Position numbers and translations under genes: made by a program. A stretch of DNA of 11,995 nt from an uncultured Pseudomonadota bacterium. GTDB lineage: Bacteria; Pseudomonadota; Gammaproteobacteria; Steroidobacterales; Steroidobacteraceae. The stretch's first letter is position 1; every line of letters begins with the position of its first letter. Where the stretch lies: contig CAITAM010000039.1 in assembly GCA_903890265.1 (NCBI GenBank), forward strand, positions 1 to 11,995, in the 5' to 3' direction. Shown here one piece after another: positions 6,125-11,995 of the stretch. The notes beneath the pieces were generated by a model that was not told where the DNA came from, did not search any database, and saw only the letters and a list, made by a program, of their open reading frames with translations.

Positions 6125-7095
6125 CGCGCTACACCGCGCTTCAGTCGGTTTTCTATCAGCGTCTCCAGCACGGCCATCCGGACCGCGACCCCGTTGGTGA
6201 CCTGGGCGCGGATGACGGCCGCCGGTCCGTCGGCGACGTCGTTCGCGATTTCAACCCCGCGATTCATCGGCCCCGGATGCATCACGATCACCTCGGGACG
6301 GGCGAGCTTCAGGCGGGCCCGGGTCAAGCCCCATTGATCAAAATAGGACCTATCATCGGGAATGGACGTTCCGGTCAGTCGCTCCTTCTGGATTCTGAGC
6401 ATCATCACGACGTCCGCGTGCGCGATGCCGTCCTCGAAGTGCGTGTGACGTACCGCGCCCTTGAACTCGTCGGCATCGGGCATCAGTCCCTCCGGCGCGA
6501 CGATACGGATCTCGCCGACCTCGAGGGTGCTGAGGGCGCGAAAGCTCGACCGGGCGACTCGCGAGTGCCGGATATCGCCCACGATGGCGACGACCAGATC
6601 GCGGAATCCGCCCTTGAACTGGAGAATGGTCAGCGCGTCCAGCAGTCCCTGGGTCGGATGGGACAGATGGGCCTCACCGGCGGAGACGACGGATACATGA
6701 CTCTGCACGTGCTCGGCCACGTACTGGCAGACACCCGGTTCTGCGTCGCGGATGACAAAAACGTCCACGCACATGGCCTGCAGCGTGTAGATGGTATCGA
6801 GCACCGTCTCGCCCTTGACGCGCGACGAGAGGCTGATATCCAGATTGAGCGAGTCCGCGCCGAGGCGGCGCGCTGCGAGCTCAAAGGAGGCCCGGGTGCG
6901 CGTCGATGGCTCGGTGAACATGTTCGCGACCGTGACGCCCTCGAGCACGCGGCTGCGTGCCGGGATTTCGCCGGGGGAGCGGACGAAGGTCTGCGCGCGA
7001 TCGAGGATTTCCCGCAGTTGGTCGCGCGGCAGGCCGTCGAGGGTCGTCAGGTGGCGCAGCCGGCCGTCACCGTCGTGTTGGGAAAATGCAGTCAT
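6121..7095 (-). CDS. pyrB: Aspartate carbamoyltransferase, catalytic subunit
   Basis: PyrB joins carbamoyl phosphate and L-aspartate to give N-carbamoyl-L-aspartate, the first committed step of pyrimidine synthesis. The 324-residue protein has the carbamoyl-phosphate motif STRTR (64-68), the active-site lysine in SRVKGE (K94), HPTQ (146-149), the GDIRHSRVARS segment (173-183) and the aspartate-binding region MHPGPMNRG (272-280). The frame is open further upstream, but the ATG at 7095 is preferred because it overlaps the ruvX stop as ATGA and gives the usual length. Pseudomonas-type class A ATCases pair PyrB with an inactive dihydroorotase PyrC', usually encoded directly downstream. Here the next gene is pyrK-like instead, so the holoenzyme partner, if any, lies elsewhere. 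No pyrR lies between ruvX and pyrB. Confidence 0.96.
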   Translation of the reverse strand: MTAFSQHDGDGRLRHLTTLDGLPRDQLREILDRAQTFVRSPGEIPARSRVLEGVTVANMFTEPSTRTRASFELAARRLGADSLNLDISLSSRVKGETVLDTIYTLQAMCVDVFVIRDAEPGVCQYVAEHVQSHVSVVSAGEAHLSHPTQGLLDALTILQFKGGFRDLVVAIVGDIRHSRVARSSFRALSTLEVGEIRIVAPEGLMPDADEFKGAVRHTHFEDGIAHADVVMMLRIQKERLTGTSIPDDRSYFDQWGLTRARLKLARPEVIVMHPGPMNRGVEIANDVADGPAAVIRAQVTNGVAVRMAVLETLIENRLKRGVAR

Positions 7096-7553
7096 GGGCG
7101 CTGCTGCGATCCTTCTCTTAGCCACTGTTCCAGCACCACGCACGCGGCGACCGGATCGACATCACCGCGACGCACCCGTCGCACGCGCTCGCCGCTGGCG
7201 CGCTGCGAGCGAAGCCTGTCTTCTGCCTCGCGCGAGGACAGGCGCTCATCGACCTCGACCACGTCGAGGCCGAAGCGCCGGGTGAGCTCGGCACAGAATT
7301 CCCGAACTCGGTCAACGAGGACACCGTCACTGCCATCCATATTATAGGGCATGCCAACCACGAAGAGGGCCGGCTGCCATTGCCGCACGAAGGTGCCGAG
7401 GGCCTGCCAGTCAGGAACTCCGCCATGCGCCGCGACCGTACCGAGTGGCTGGGCGGTTCCGGTGAGCGTGTGCCCGGCGGCCACGCCGATACGCCGTTCA
7501 CCGTAGTCGAGACCGAGCGCGAGACGAGGGGAAGCGCCCGGGTTCTCAGGCAT
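7092..7553 (-). CDS. ruvX: Putative pre-16S rRNA nuclease RuvX/YqgF
   Basis: RuvX (YqgF) is an RNase H-fold protein involved in 16S rRNA 5'-end maturation in E. coli and also described as a Holliday-junction resolvase homologue. The 153-residue protein has the family motifs LGLDYGERRIGVA (13-25, acidic residue D16), VGMPYNMDGSDG (66-77), VDERLSSREAE (101-111) and the C-terminal DVDPVAACVVLEQWL (131-145, acidic D133). These acidic residues form the metal site. The start is the ATG at 7553-7551, which overlaps the end of algH by eight bases; the open frame extends upstream but not with family-like sequence. Its stop overlaps the pyrB ATG as ATGA. The order algH-ruvX is widely conserved in proteobacteria. 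Confidence 0.95.
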   Translation of the reverse strand: MPENPGASPRLALGLDYGERRIGVAAGHTLTGTAQPLGTVAAHGGVPDWQALGTFVRQWQPALFVVGMPYNMDGSDGVLVDRVREFCAELTRRFGLDVVEVDERLSSREAEDRLRSQRASGERVRRVRRGDVDPVAACVVLEQWLREGSQQRP

Positions 7554-8109
7554 GCCCGGCGCTAGCGGAAATTCGCCCGAGGTCCACCCCAAGCAGGCGC
7601 GCCGCGGCGTGCCAGCGTTGCTCGAAGGGCACGTCAAAGATGATGCTGCTGTCATCGGCAGGAACGTTGAGCCAGGCGTTCGAACGGATTTCATCCTCGA
7701 GCTGCCCGGCCTCCCAGCCCGCGTACCCCAGCGCCATCACGGTCTGGCGCGGGCCCTGGCCGCCGGCCATCGCGACCAGAATGTCTCGGGAGGTTGTCAC
7801 GTGCAGGGTGTCCGATACTTTCAGCGTCGAATCCCACTCGCCATCGGGGACGTGCAGCACGAATCCCCGGTCACCCTGTACAGGACCGCCGCGAAGGATG
7901 CGCTGGTCGGCGCGGCTCTGACCGTGCTGCGGCAGGTCAAGCTGTTCGAAGACGTCACCGAGGCGCATCGACAGCGGTCTGTTGAGGACGATGCCAAGGG
8001 CGCCACGGGCGTTGTGCTCGCAGATCAGCGTCACGGTCTGCGCAAAATTCGGGTCCGCGAGCGAGGGCATCGCGACGAGAAACTGGTTGTGCAGGTATCC
8101 GGCGAGCAT
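7546..8109 (-). CDS. algH: YqgE/AlgH family protein
   Basis: This is a full-length 187-residue member of the YqgE/AlgH (DUF179) family. AlgH was named for an effect on alginate production in Pseudomonas; the biochemical role is still unclear. Family motifs run end to end: HNQFLVAMPSL (7-17), DPNFAQTV (19-26), CEHNARGALGIVLNRPL (30-46), RGGPVQGDRGFVLH (73-86), GYAGWEAGQLEDEI (128-141) and PFEQRW (161-166). The ATG at 8109 gives the family's usual N-terminus; a TTG at 8145 in the same frame would add 12 residues with no family support. No clear Shine-Dalgarno sequence is seen. It lies 48 bases after tonB, the widest gap inside this operon, and overlaps ruvX by eight bases. Confidence 0.95.
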   Translation of the reverse strand: MLAGYLHNQFLVAMPSLADPNFAQTVTLICEHNARGALGIVLNRPLSMRLGDVFEQLDLPQHGQSRADQRILRGGPVQGDRGFVLHVPDGEWDSTLKVSDTLHVTTSRDILVAMAGGQGPRQTVMALGYAGWEAGQLEDEIRSNAWLNVPADDSSIIFDVPFEQRWHAAARLLGVDLGRISASAGHA

Positions 8110-8157
8110 GGTGCAAAGTATCCAGCGCGTCGGGATCGCAGACAAGCGCCGCGTGGG

Positions 8158-9090
8158 TTACTGCGTATCGCCGGGCACGCGGACCGTGGACTCCACCGGA
8201 GCGCCGTCTTGGAACTGCCATTCGTACGTCAGGCGCAGGGCGTCGTGCTTGGCCTCGAGTCGCGGCGGGAACGGGGGGAAGGGAGCGGCCAGCTTCAGGA
8301 TCGCGAGTGCCGCCTGGTCAAGCTCGGCGTAACCACTCGACCGCCGGATCCGGGCCTGGCCCAGCGTTCCATCCGCCAGAATCTGCACTTCAAGTACGGG
8401 ATTACCGGACGCCGCGCGGTGCGCCGCGGCCTGCATGGGGTAGTTCATGGTGCCCAGGCTCTCGATACGACGACGCCATCCGTCGAGGTAGACGGCGACG
8501 CTCGATTCACGGGTATTCGGCGTCACCAGCAGCTCCCGAGTCGGCTCACCCCGCAAGCGGAACTCGTCGCCGGTGTGGGTAATCGCCGCGCTCTGCGCCA
8601 GCGACTCCATGACAAAGGGTGAGCCCTGCCGCACACCCGAACTGCCCGACAGGTAACGCTCCTCCGTGTCGTCACGGGTGCGCGATTCGAGCAGGGTCAC
8701 CTCCTCGCCGTCCCGGCCCTCCGCCGTGCCCGTGCCGCTGCTGCCGTCCACCATCCCGGGGCCGGCGGCACTCGGTGCCGCAATTCGCGGCGCGTCGAGC
8801 CCGCGGGTGTCCTTTGCCGTGCCGGCGCCGTGCTGGTTCACCTGTGCCAGGTAGTCGGCAGACGCGTTGGGCGTGTTTTCGGGCGTCGGGTCCTCGACGA
8901 CCATGACTTCCAGTGAGGGAGCCTCGCCGAAAAGCGCCGACGGCGCACCAAATGACACGCCGAGAATGACGATCGCGTGGAGCGTCGCCACCAGGAACAG
9001 CGTCGTCATCAGTCGGTCGCGAACGGGTGGCGCAGCCTGCCGGCGACCGGCGAGCTCCTCGACTGTCACGGCACGTCCGGCGCTGGTCAC
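8158..9090 (-). CDS. tonB: TonB family energy transducer (TonB3-like)
   Basis: TonB proteins sit in the inner membrane and pass proton-motive-force energy from ExbB/ExbD to outer-membrane partners. The 310-residue protein has a short cytoplasmic N-terminus, one signal-anchor helix (about 27-47, LMTTLFLVATLHAIVILGVS), a long periplasmic linker (50-198) and a C-terminal TonB domain (about 200-293). The last has YLDGWRRRIE (201-210), NYP (216-218), VLEVQILADGTL (232-243) and SSGYAELDQAALAI (251-264). The linker is rich in Gly, Ser, Asp and Glu, not a run of Pro-Lys/Pro-Glu repeats. The start is GTG (9090), overlapping the gshB stop as GTGA. The PAO1 gene at this position, tonB3 (PA0406), is required for normal twitching and pilus assembly, which makes a pilus-related role plausible here by synteny. 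Confidence 0.9.
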   Translation of the reverse strand: MTSAGRAVTVEELAGRRQAAPPVRDRLMTTLFLVATLHAIVILGVSFGAPSALFGEAPSLEVMVVEDPTPENTPNASADYLAQVNQHGAGTAKDTRGLDAPRIAAPSAAGPGMVDGSSGTGTAEGRDGEEVTLLESRTRDDTEERYLSGSSGVRQGSPFVMESLAQSAAITHTGDEFRLRGEPTRELLVTPNTRESSVAVYLDGWRRRIESLGTMNYPMQAAAHRAASGNPVLEVQILADGTLGQARIRRSSGYAELDQAALAILKLAAPFPPFPPRLEAKHDALRLTYEWQFQDGAPVESTVRVPGDTQ

Positions 9091-10064
9091 GGGCGCTGCG
9101 CCTGCCTTGTGGCGAGTCGCCGTTCGATCGCCGCGTAAAGGAGCCCGCCAATATCGAGGCCGAACTGCTTGTCGAGTTCGCGTATGCCGGTTGGGCTCGT
9201 CACATTGATTTCGGTGACGAAGCCACCGATGACGTCCAGCCCGACAAAGATCATGCCCAGATCCCTGAGGCGCGGTCCGATGACGGACGCGAGCCAGCGG
9301 TCACGGTCGTTGAGTTCGCGGCCGACGCCGGTCGCGCCTGCCGCCAGGTTTCCGCGATGGTCGGCGGCCGACGGGATCCGTGCCAGCGCGTGGGAGACGG
9401 GCTCGCCGTCCACGATGATGACCCTCGAGTCGCCGGTGGTAACGATTTCCGGCAGGTAGCGCTGCACGATGGCAAAGCGCTCGCCGTACTGTGTCAATGT
9501 CTCGAACACGACGTTTTCGTTCTTATCGCCGGATTCGACGACGAAAATCGACCGCCCGCCCATGCCGTCAAGGGGCTTCACGACCACCTTGCCGTGCTCG
9601 CGGACGAAAGCCCGCATGTCGTCATGGCGGCGGGTGATCAGGGTCGGCGCACAGCACTCCGGAAACCAGGCCGTGTAGACCTTCTCGTTCATGTCCCGCA
9701 GGCCCTGCGGGCGGTTGATGACCAGCGTTCCGGCGAGTTCCGCGCGTTCCAGGATGTAGGTCGTATAGACGTACTCCGTATCGAACGGGGGGTCTTTGCG
9801 CATCAGCAGGACATCCAGCGACGACAAGGGCATCGCCTCGGATTCGCCGAGCGAGTACCAATCGGTCAGGGAGTCCCGAACGGCGAGCGGGCGGACCTGC
9901 GCGAAGGCCACGCCGTCGCGCAGCCACAGGTGCCGCTGCTCCATGTAGAAGAGTTCGGCACCGCCACGCGCAGCCGCGAGCAGCATGGCCAGGGTCGAGT
10001 CCTTTGCGGGCTTGATCTGCCCGATGGGGTCCATAACAACGCCCAGACGTACGGCGCCGGTCAT
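9087..10064 (-). CDS. gshB: Glutathione synthetase
   Basis: GshB ligates glycine to gamma-glutamylcysteine with ATP to make glutathione in the cytoplasm. The 325-residue ATP-grasp protein has an N-terminal substrate domain beginning RLGVVMDPI (6-14), the motif RKDPPFDTEY (89-98), the ATP-binding KPLDGMGGRSIF (163-174), the RIPSAADHRGNLAAG loop (229-243) and the metal and phosphate motif TEINVTSPTGIRE (284-296). Length matches E. coli GshB (316). I chose the ATG at 10064 because CGGGAG lies seven to eight bases upstream and the family N-terminus starts there; a GTG 51 bases upstream in the same frame lacks support. It is the first gene of the minus-strand operon and faces pilG head to head, as in P. 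aeruginosa. Confidence 0.96.
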   Translation of the reverse strand: MTGAVRLGVVMDPIGQIKPAKDSTLAMLLAAARGGAELFYMEQRHLWLRDGVAFAQVRPLAVRDSLTDWYSLGESEAMPLSSLDVLLMRKDPPFDTEYVYTTYILERAELAGTLVINRPQGLRDMNEKVYTAWFPECCAPTLITRRHDDMRAFVREHGKVVVKPLDGMGGRSIFVVESGDKNENVVFETLTQYGERFAIVQRYLPEIVTTGDSRVIIVDGEPVSHALARIPSAADHRGNLAAGATGVGRELNDRDRWLASVIGPRLRDLGMIFVGLDVIGGFVTEINVTSPTGIRELDKQFGLDIGGLLYAAIERRLATRQAQRP

Positions 10065-10096
10065 CAGCGGTCTCCCGATGCGGTTTTGTCGCTCGA

Positions 10097-10116
10097 CATG
10101 TGAAAAGTGTGACACC
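10097..10116. promoter_or_regulatory. Possible CRP/Vfr-type operator
   Basis: TGTGA (10099-10103), six bases, then TGACA (10110-10114) matches nine of ten core positions of the CRP-family consensus TGTGA-N6-TCACA. P. aeruginosa Vfr, a CRP homologue, regulates type IV pilus and twitching genes, so a site here would make sense. It lies about 43 bases before the gshB ATG and about 233 before the pilG ATG. A half site (AAAATGTGA, ending at 10207) lies further toward pilG. One near match in a short scan is weak evidence. Confidence 0.25.
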
Positions 10117-10135
10117 CGTCATGCCTTGGCGGGTG
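10113..10135. repeat. Inverted repeat in the gshB-pilG intergenic region
   Basis: CACCCGTCA (10113-10121) and TGGCGGGTG (10127-10135) can form a nine-base stem with one G-T pair and the five-base loop TGCCT when read as plus-strand RNA. On the minus strand the same position is a C-A mismatch. The perfect part is CACCCG/CGGGTG. It abuts the CRP-like site. No terminator-like T-run follows on the plus strand. It could be an operator or a leader structure of the gshB transcript. Confidence 0.35.
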
Positions 10136-10339
10136 GGTGGACATAGTACACCTGTAGGGCCGTTCGGCGCCGCGGTCCGACCGGGGTCTGTGTTTGCCAA
10201 AATGTGAAGCTGATCCGCTGCGTAGCGTGGCCGCGCGGCGACCGATATGTTAAAAACTAGGGACGGTTTGCACTCGCGCGCCACAGCCGCCCGTGCGCCA
10301 CCTGTGCCGGCAGCGAGACTGCCCTGAGGGACCTTCGCG

Positions 10340-10765
10340 ATGGACAACGGAGCACAAGCGGTAACGGCAAAGAGCCGCCTGGCAGGACTGAAGGTTCTCG
10401 TCATCGACGACAGCAAGACCATCCGGCGGACGGCGGAAACGCTCCTCGCCAAGGAAGGTTGCGAGGTGTTCACGGCCGTGGACGGATTCGACGCGCTGTC
10501 AAAGATTGCCGACCATCAGCCGGACATCGTCTTCGTGGACATCATGATGCCGCGACTGGATGGCTACCAGACTTGCTCGTTGATCAAGCACAACAAGGTG
10601 TTCCGCTCCATTCCGGTGATCATGCTGTCCTCGAAGGACGGGCTGTTCGACCGAGCGCGGGGCAGGATCGTCGGCTCCGAGCATTACCTGACCAAGCCTT
10701 TTACACGCGACGAGTTGCTCGGCGCCATCGAAAGCCACGTTCCGCCGCCGCCGGGTGCCGGTTAA
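10340..10765 (+). CDS. pilG: Pil-Chp response regulator PilG (CheY-like)
   Basis: PilG is a single-domain response regulator of the Pil-Chp chemosensory system. It is phosphorylated by the ChpA kinase and promotes pilus extension, and in P. aeruginosa feeds into CyaB and cAMP. The 141-residue protein has a 17-residue leader before the receiver domain. It carries the acidic pair D23-D24 (LVIDDSKTIRR), phosphoacceptor D67 (VFVDIMMPRLDGYQ), switch serine S97 (VIMLSSKD) and lysine K119 (YLTKPF). No output domain is present. GAGGGA lies eight bases before the ATG. It is first in the pilGHIJ operon and divergent from gshB, exactly the P. aeruginosa arrangement, which separates it from generic CheY proteins. 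Confidence 0.95.
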   Translation: MDNGAQAVTAKSRLAGLKVLVIDDSKTIRRTAETLLAKEGCEVFTAVDGFDALSKIADHQPDIVFVDIMMPRLDGYQTCSLIKHNKVFRSIPVIMLSSKDGLFDRARGRIVGSEHYLTKPFTRDELLGAIESHVPPPPGAG

Positions 10766-10786
10766 CCAGACTGGGAGAGCAGCAAC

Positions 10787-11152
10787 ATGGCCCTCATCCT
10801 GATCGTCGACGACTCACCGACCGAGGTGCACGTCATCCGGCGCGCGCTGGAGCAGCACGGCTTTCAGACCGCGTCTGCCGGTGACGGAGCCGAGGGCGTC
10901 CGGCTCGCCAAAGAGATGAAACCGGATCTGATCTTCATGGACATCGTGATGCCCGGCATAAACGGCTACCAGGCGACGCGCACGCTCGCGCAGGATCCCG
11001 ACACGCGCAAGATTCCGGTCATCATGGTGACCAGCAAATCGCAGCCCACCGACCGGGTCTGGGGCATGCGTCAGGGTGCGTTCGATTACCTGGTCAAGCC
11101 GGTGTCGGCCGAGACGCTCGTCGAGAAGGCGCAGGCCGCGCTCGCGGGCTAA
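10787..11152 (+). CDS. pilH: Pil-Chp response regulator PilH (CheY-like)
   Basis: PilH is the second CheY-like regulator of the Pil-Chp system, linked to pilus retraction and proposed in some models to act as a phosphate sink for PilG. The 121-residue protein is a bare receiver domain: acidic pair D8-D9 (LIVDDSPTE), phosphoacceptor D52 (IFMDIVMPGINGYQ), T82 (VIMVTSKSQPTDRVWG) and K104 (YLVKPV). The segment SKSQPTDRVWGMRQGA (83-98) is typical of PilH. It starts 21 bases after the pilG stop with GGGAG at 10773-10777 as ribosome-binding site. Confidence 0.95.
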   Translation: MALILIVDDSPTEVHVIRRALEQHGFQTASAGDGAEGVRLAKEMKPDLIFMDIVMPGINGYQATRTLAQDPDTRKIPVIMVTSKSQPTDRVWGMRQGAFDYLVKPVSAETLVEKAQAALAG

Positions 11153-11158
11153 GGCGCG

Positions 11159-11719
11159 ATGAGCACCGCGCAATCCCTCCGCGACCTTCGCGATAACCCA
11201 TTCGAGCTGCTGAAGGAACTCGAGCGCCGGGGCAGGCACGCGGCCAATGCCGGCGAGGCCAATCCCGAAGGTCGGGAATGGGTGGGTGTCGCGTTTCGGC
11301 TCGGTGGTGACACGCTGCTCGTCGCCCGCGACGAGACGCGGGAGATCCTTGCCGTGCCGCCAGGGCTTACCCGGGTGCCAGGCGCCCGCCCTTGGATTCG
11401 CGGCCTCACCAACGTTCGGGGCCAATTGCTGCCGATCATCGATCTGCGTCAGTACCTCGGCAGTGGCGTTACGCCAGCGGCGCGCACCGCGCGCGTCATC
11501 GTTGCCAACCACCGGGACATTCCTGCCGGCCTCCTGGTCGATGAAGTCCTCGGCTTCCGCCGTTTTGTTGACTCAGAATTTACGGATGAGCCGCCGCCGA
11601 CACTGATCCGCACCGATCGCTACCTCGCAGGAGCTTTTCGCCGCGGGTCGGAGACGTGGCCAGTGATCAGCCTCAAGCTCCTGGTAGAAAGCCCGAGCTT
11701 CATGCAGGCCGCCGTCTGA
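11159..11719 (+). CDS. pilI: Pil-Chp adaptor PilI (CheW-like)
   Basis: PilI is the CheW-type coupling protein that connects the receptor PilJ to the ChpA histidine kinase. The 186-residue cytoplasmic protein has an N-terminal helix (SLRDLRDNPFELLKELERR, 6-24) followed by a CheW domain from about residue 41. CheW features are WVGVAFRLGGDTLLV (41-55), the VPGARPWIRGLTNVRGQLLPIIDL region (73-96) with the conserved G-x-x-N-x-R-G-x-x-x-P pattern, and GLLVDEVLGFRRF (124-136). It starts six bases after the pilH stop, with AAGG overlapping that stop as ribosome-binding site. The position between pilH and the pilJ-like gene supports PilI over a generic CheW. Confidence 0.93.
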   Translation: MSTAQSLRDLRDNPFELLKELERRGRHAANAGEANPEGREWVGVAFRLGGDTLLVARDETREILAVPPGLTRVPGARPWIRGLTNVRGQLLPIIDLRQYLGSGVTPAARTARVIVANHRDIPAGLLVDEVLGFRRFVDSEFTDEPPPTLIRTDRYLAGAFRRGSETWPVISLKLLVESPSFMQAAV

Positions 11720-11747
11720 TGCCTGCCAGGGACAAGGTACGTACACC

Positions 11748-11995
11748 ATGACTAGCTACAGTGAACGTCAGCCGGGTGACGCGGGGCCTCTGCCGAGATT
11801 CCTATACGTATCGCTTGCGGCCGGTGCTGCGGCCGTCATTCTGGTGGTCGTCGATATGGTGGTCGGCGCCGGCGCTGGCCTGCGCCTCCTTGGGGCGCTC
11901 GCCGCCGTTGCCGCCACGATCGGCGCCGTGTCGGCCTGGCTTGCCCTCAAGCAGTACGAGAGTGCATCGAGCGAGCGGGCCGCGGCTGCGCAGCA
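11748..11995 (+). CDS. pilJ: PilJ-position membrane protein, N-terminal fragment (probable chemoreceptor)
   Basis: The first 82 codons are present; the gene runs off the window. The ATG is 28 bases after the pilI stop, with AAGG (11734-11737) ten bases upstream. Residues 1-18 are polar. Two hydrophobic helices follow closely: about 19-39 (LYVSLAAGAAAVILVVVDMVV) broken only by GAGAGLR from about 47-67 (LLGALAAVAATIGAVSAWLAL). After them comes a charged, helix-prone KQYESASSERAAAA. By position this should be PilJ, the Pil-Chp methyl-accepting chemotaxis protein. P. aeruginosa PilJ has a large periplasmic domain between its two membrane helices; here only a few residues separate them. It may therefore be a receptor with no periplasmic sensor, or have its sensing elsewhere. 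The signalling domain lies outside the window, so the identity rests on gene order. Confidence 0.6.
   Translation, partial: MTSYSERQPGDAGPLPRFLYVSLAAGAAAVILVVVDMVVGAGAGLRLLGALAAVAATIGAVSAWLALKQYESASSERAAAAQ

Larger units (their letters stand above)
10065..10339. promoter_or_regulatory. Divergent gshB / pilG intergenic region
   Basis: This 275-base gap is the largest non-coding stretch in the window and must carry the gshB and pilG promoters. It has an AT-rich patch (10246-10258, TATGTTAAAAACT) that could hold a pilG -10 element, without a recognisable -35. For gshB the reverse strand reads TACTAT at 10148-10143, also without a -35. A CRP-like site and an adjoining hairpin are listed separately. 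A small hairpin (GGCAG 10309-10313 with CTGCC 10319-10323) sits just before the pilG ribosome-binding site GAGGGA (10326-10331). I found no convincing small ORF here. Confidence 0.4.

Noticed and set aside
6070..7347. Long plus-strand open frame (425 codons) opposite pyrB
   Set aside because: It is fully antisense to pyrB and parts of pyrK and ruvX, whose motifs are complete. The translation is Arg-rich and low in complexity.
7552..8622. Plus-strand open frame (356 codons) opposite algH and tonB
   Set aside because: Antisense shadow of two conserved genes, with no family-like sequence.
9027..10103. Plus-strand open frame (358 codons) opposite gshB
   Set aside because: Antisense shadow; gshB on the other strand has all ATP-grasp motifs and a good ribosome-binding site.
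10065..10339. Possible small gene or non-coding RNA in the gshB-pilG gap
   Set aside because: I saw no ORF with a ribosome-binding site and no promoter-terminator pair; only short hairpins are visible.
1..11995. CRISPR array, insertion sequence, prophage or defence system
   Set aside because: No repeated spacer pattern, transposase, integrase, terminal inverted repeats or defence-type domains were seen; all frames with support are core genes.

Overview
The window is a high-GC (about two thirds G+C by eye) stretch of core bacterial chromosome. Almost every base is coding. The gene content and order match the twitching-motility region of gammaproteobacteria. In Pseudomonas aeruginosa PAO1 the same families lie in the same order from about PA0392 (yggT) to PA0411 (pilJ): yggT-proC-yggS / pilT-pilU / pyrB-ruvX-algH-tonB3-gshB / pilG-pilH-pilI-pilJ. 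Differences from that arrangement point to a non-Pseudomonas gammaproteobacterium: pyrR and pyrC' are absent, a pyrK-like gene is present, and a third PilT/PilU-type ATPase follows pilU. The species cannot be named from the sequence alone. I saw no mobile element, CRISPR array, rRNA or tRNA.

Layout. (1) Bases 1-1788, minus strand: yggS, proC and the 5' part of yggT form a tight housekeeping operon (PLP homeostasis, last step of proline synthesis, small membrane protein). (2) Bases 1789-1881: divergent promoter region with a hairpin in the pilT leader. (3) Bases 1882-5224, plus strand: three consecutive type IV pilus retraction-type ATPases, PilT, PilU and a second PilU-like paralogue whose start overlaps the end of pilU. 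(4) Bases 5228-10064, minus strand: a six-gene operon gshB-tonB-algH-ruvX-pyrB-pyrK, in which most neighbours overlap by 4 to 8 bases. It carries glutathione synthesis, a TonB energy transducer, YqgE/AlgH, the RuvX/YqgF nuclease-fold protein, aspartate carbamoyltransferase and an FAD/[2Fe-2S] electron-transfer protein of the PyrK family. (5) Bases 10065-10339: divergent regulatory region. (6) Bases 10340-11995, plus strand: pilG-pilH-pilI and the first 82 codons of a membrane protein in the pilJ position. This is the start of the Pil-Chp chemosensory operon.

How they work together. PilT (with PilU) depolymerises the type IV pilus to power twitching. The Pil-Chp system (PilG and PilH response regulators, PilI CheW-type adaptor, PilJ receptor, and presumably a ChpA kinase beyond the window) controls pilus extension and retraction. 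The TonB homologue at the equivalent PAO1 position (tonB3) is needed for normal twitching. The pyrimidine, glutathione and proline genes are conserved neighbours with no obvious direct role in the pilus.

Most of the window is ordinary, well-known biology. The parts most worth a second look are the third tandem retraction ATPase, the pyrK-like gene next to pyrB, and the pilJ-position protein, which seems to lack a periplasmic sensor domain.
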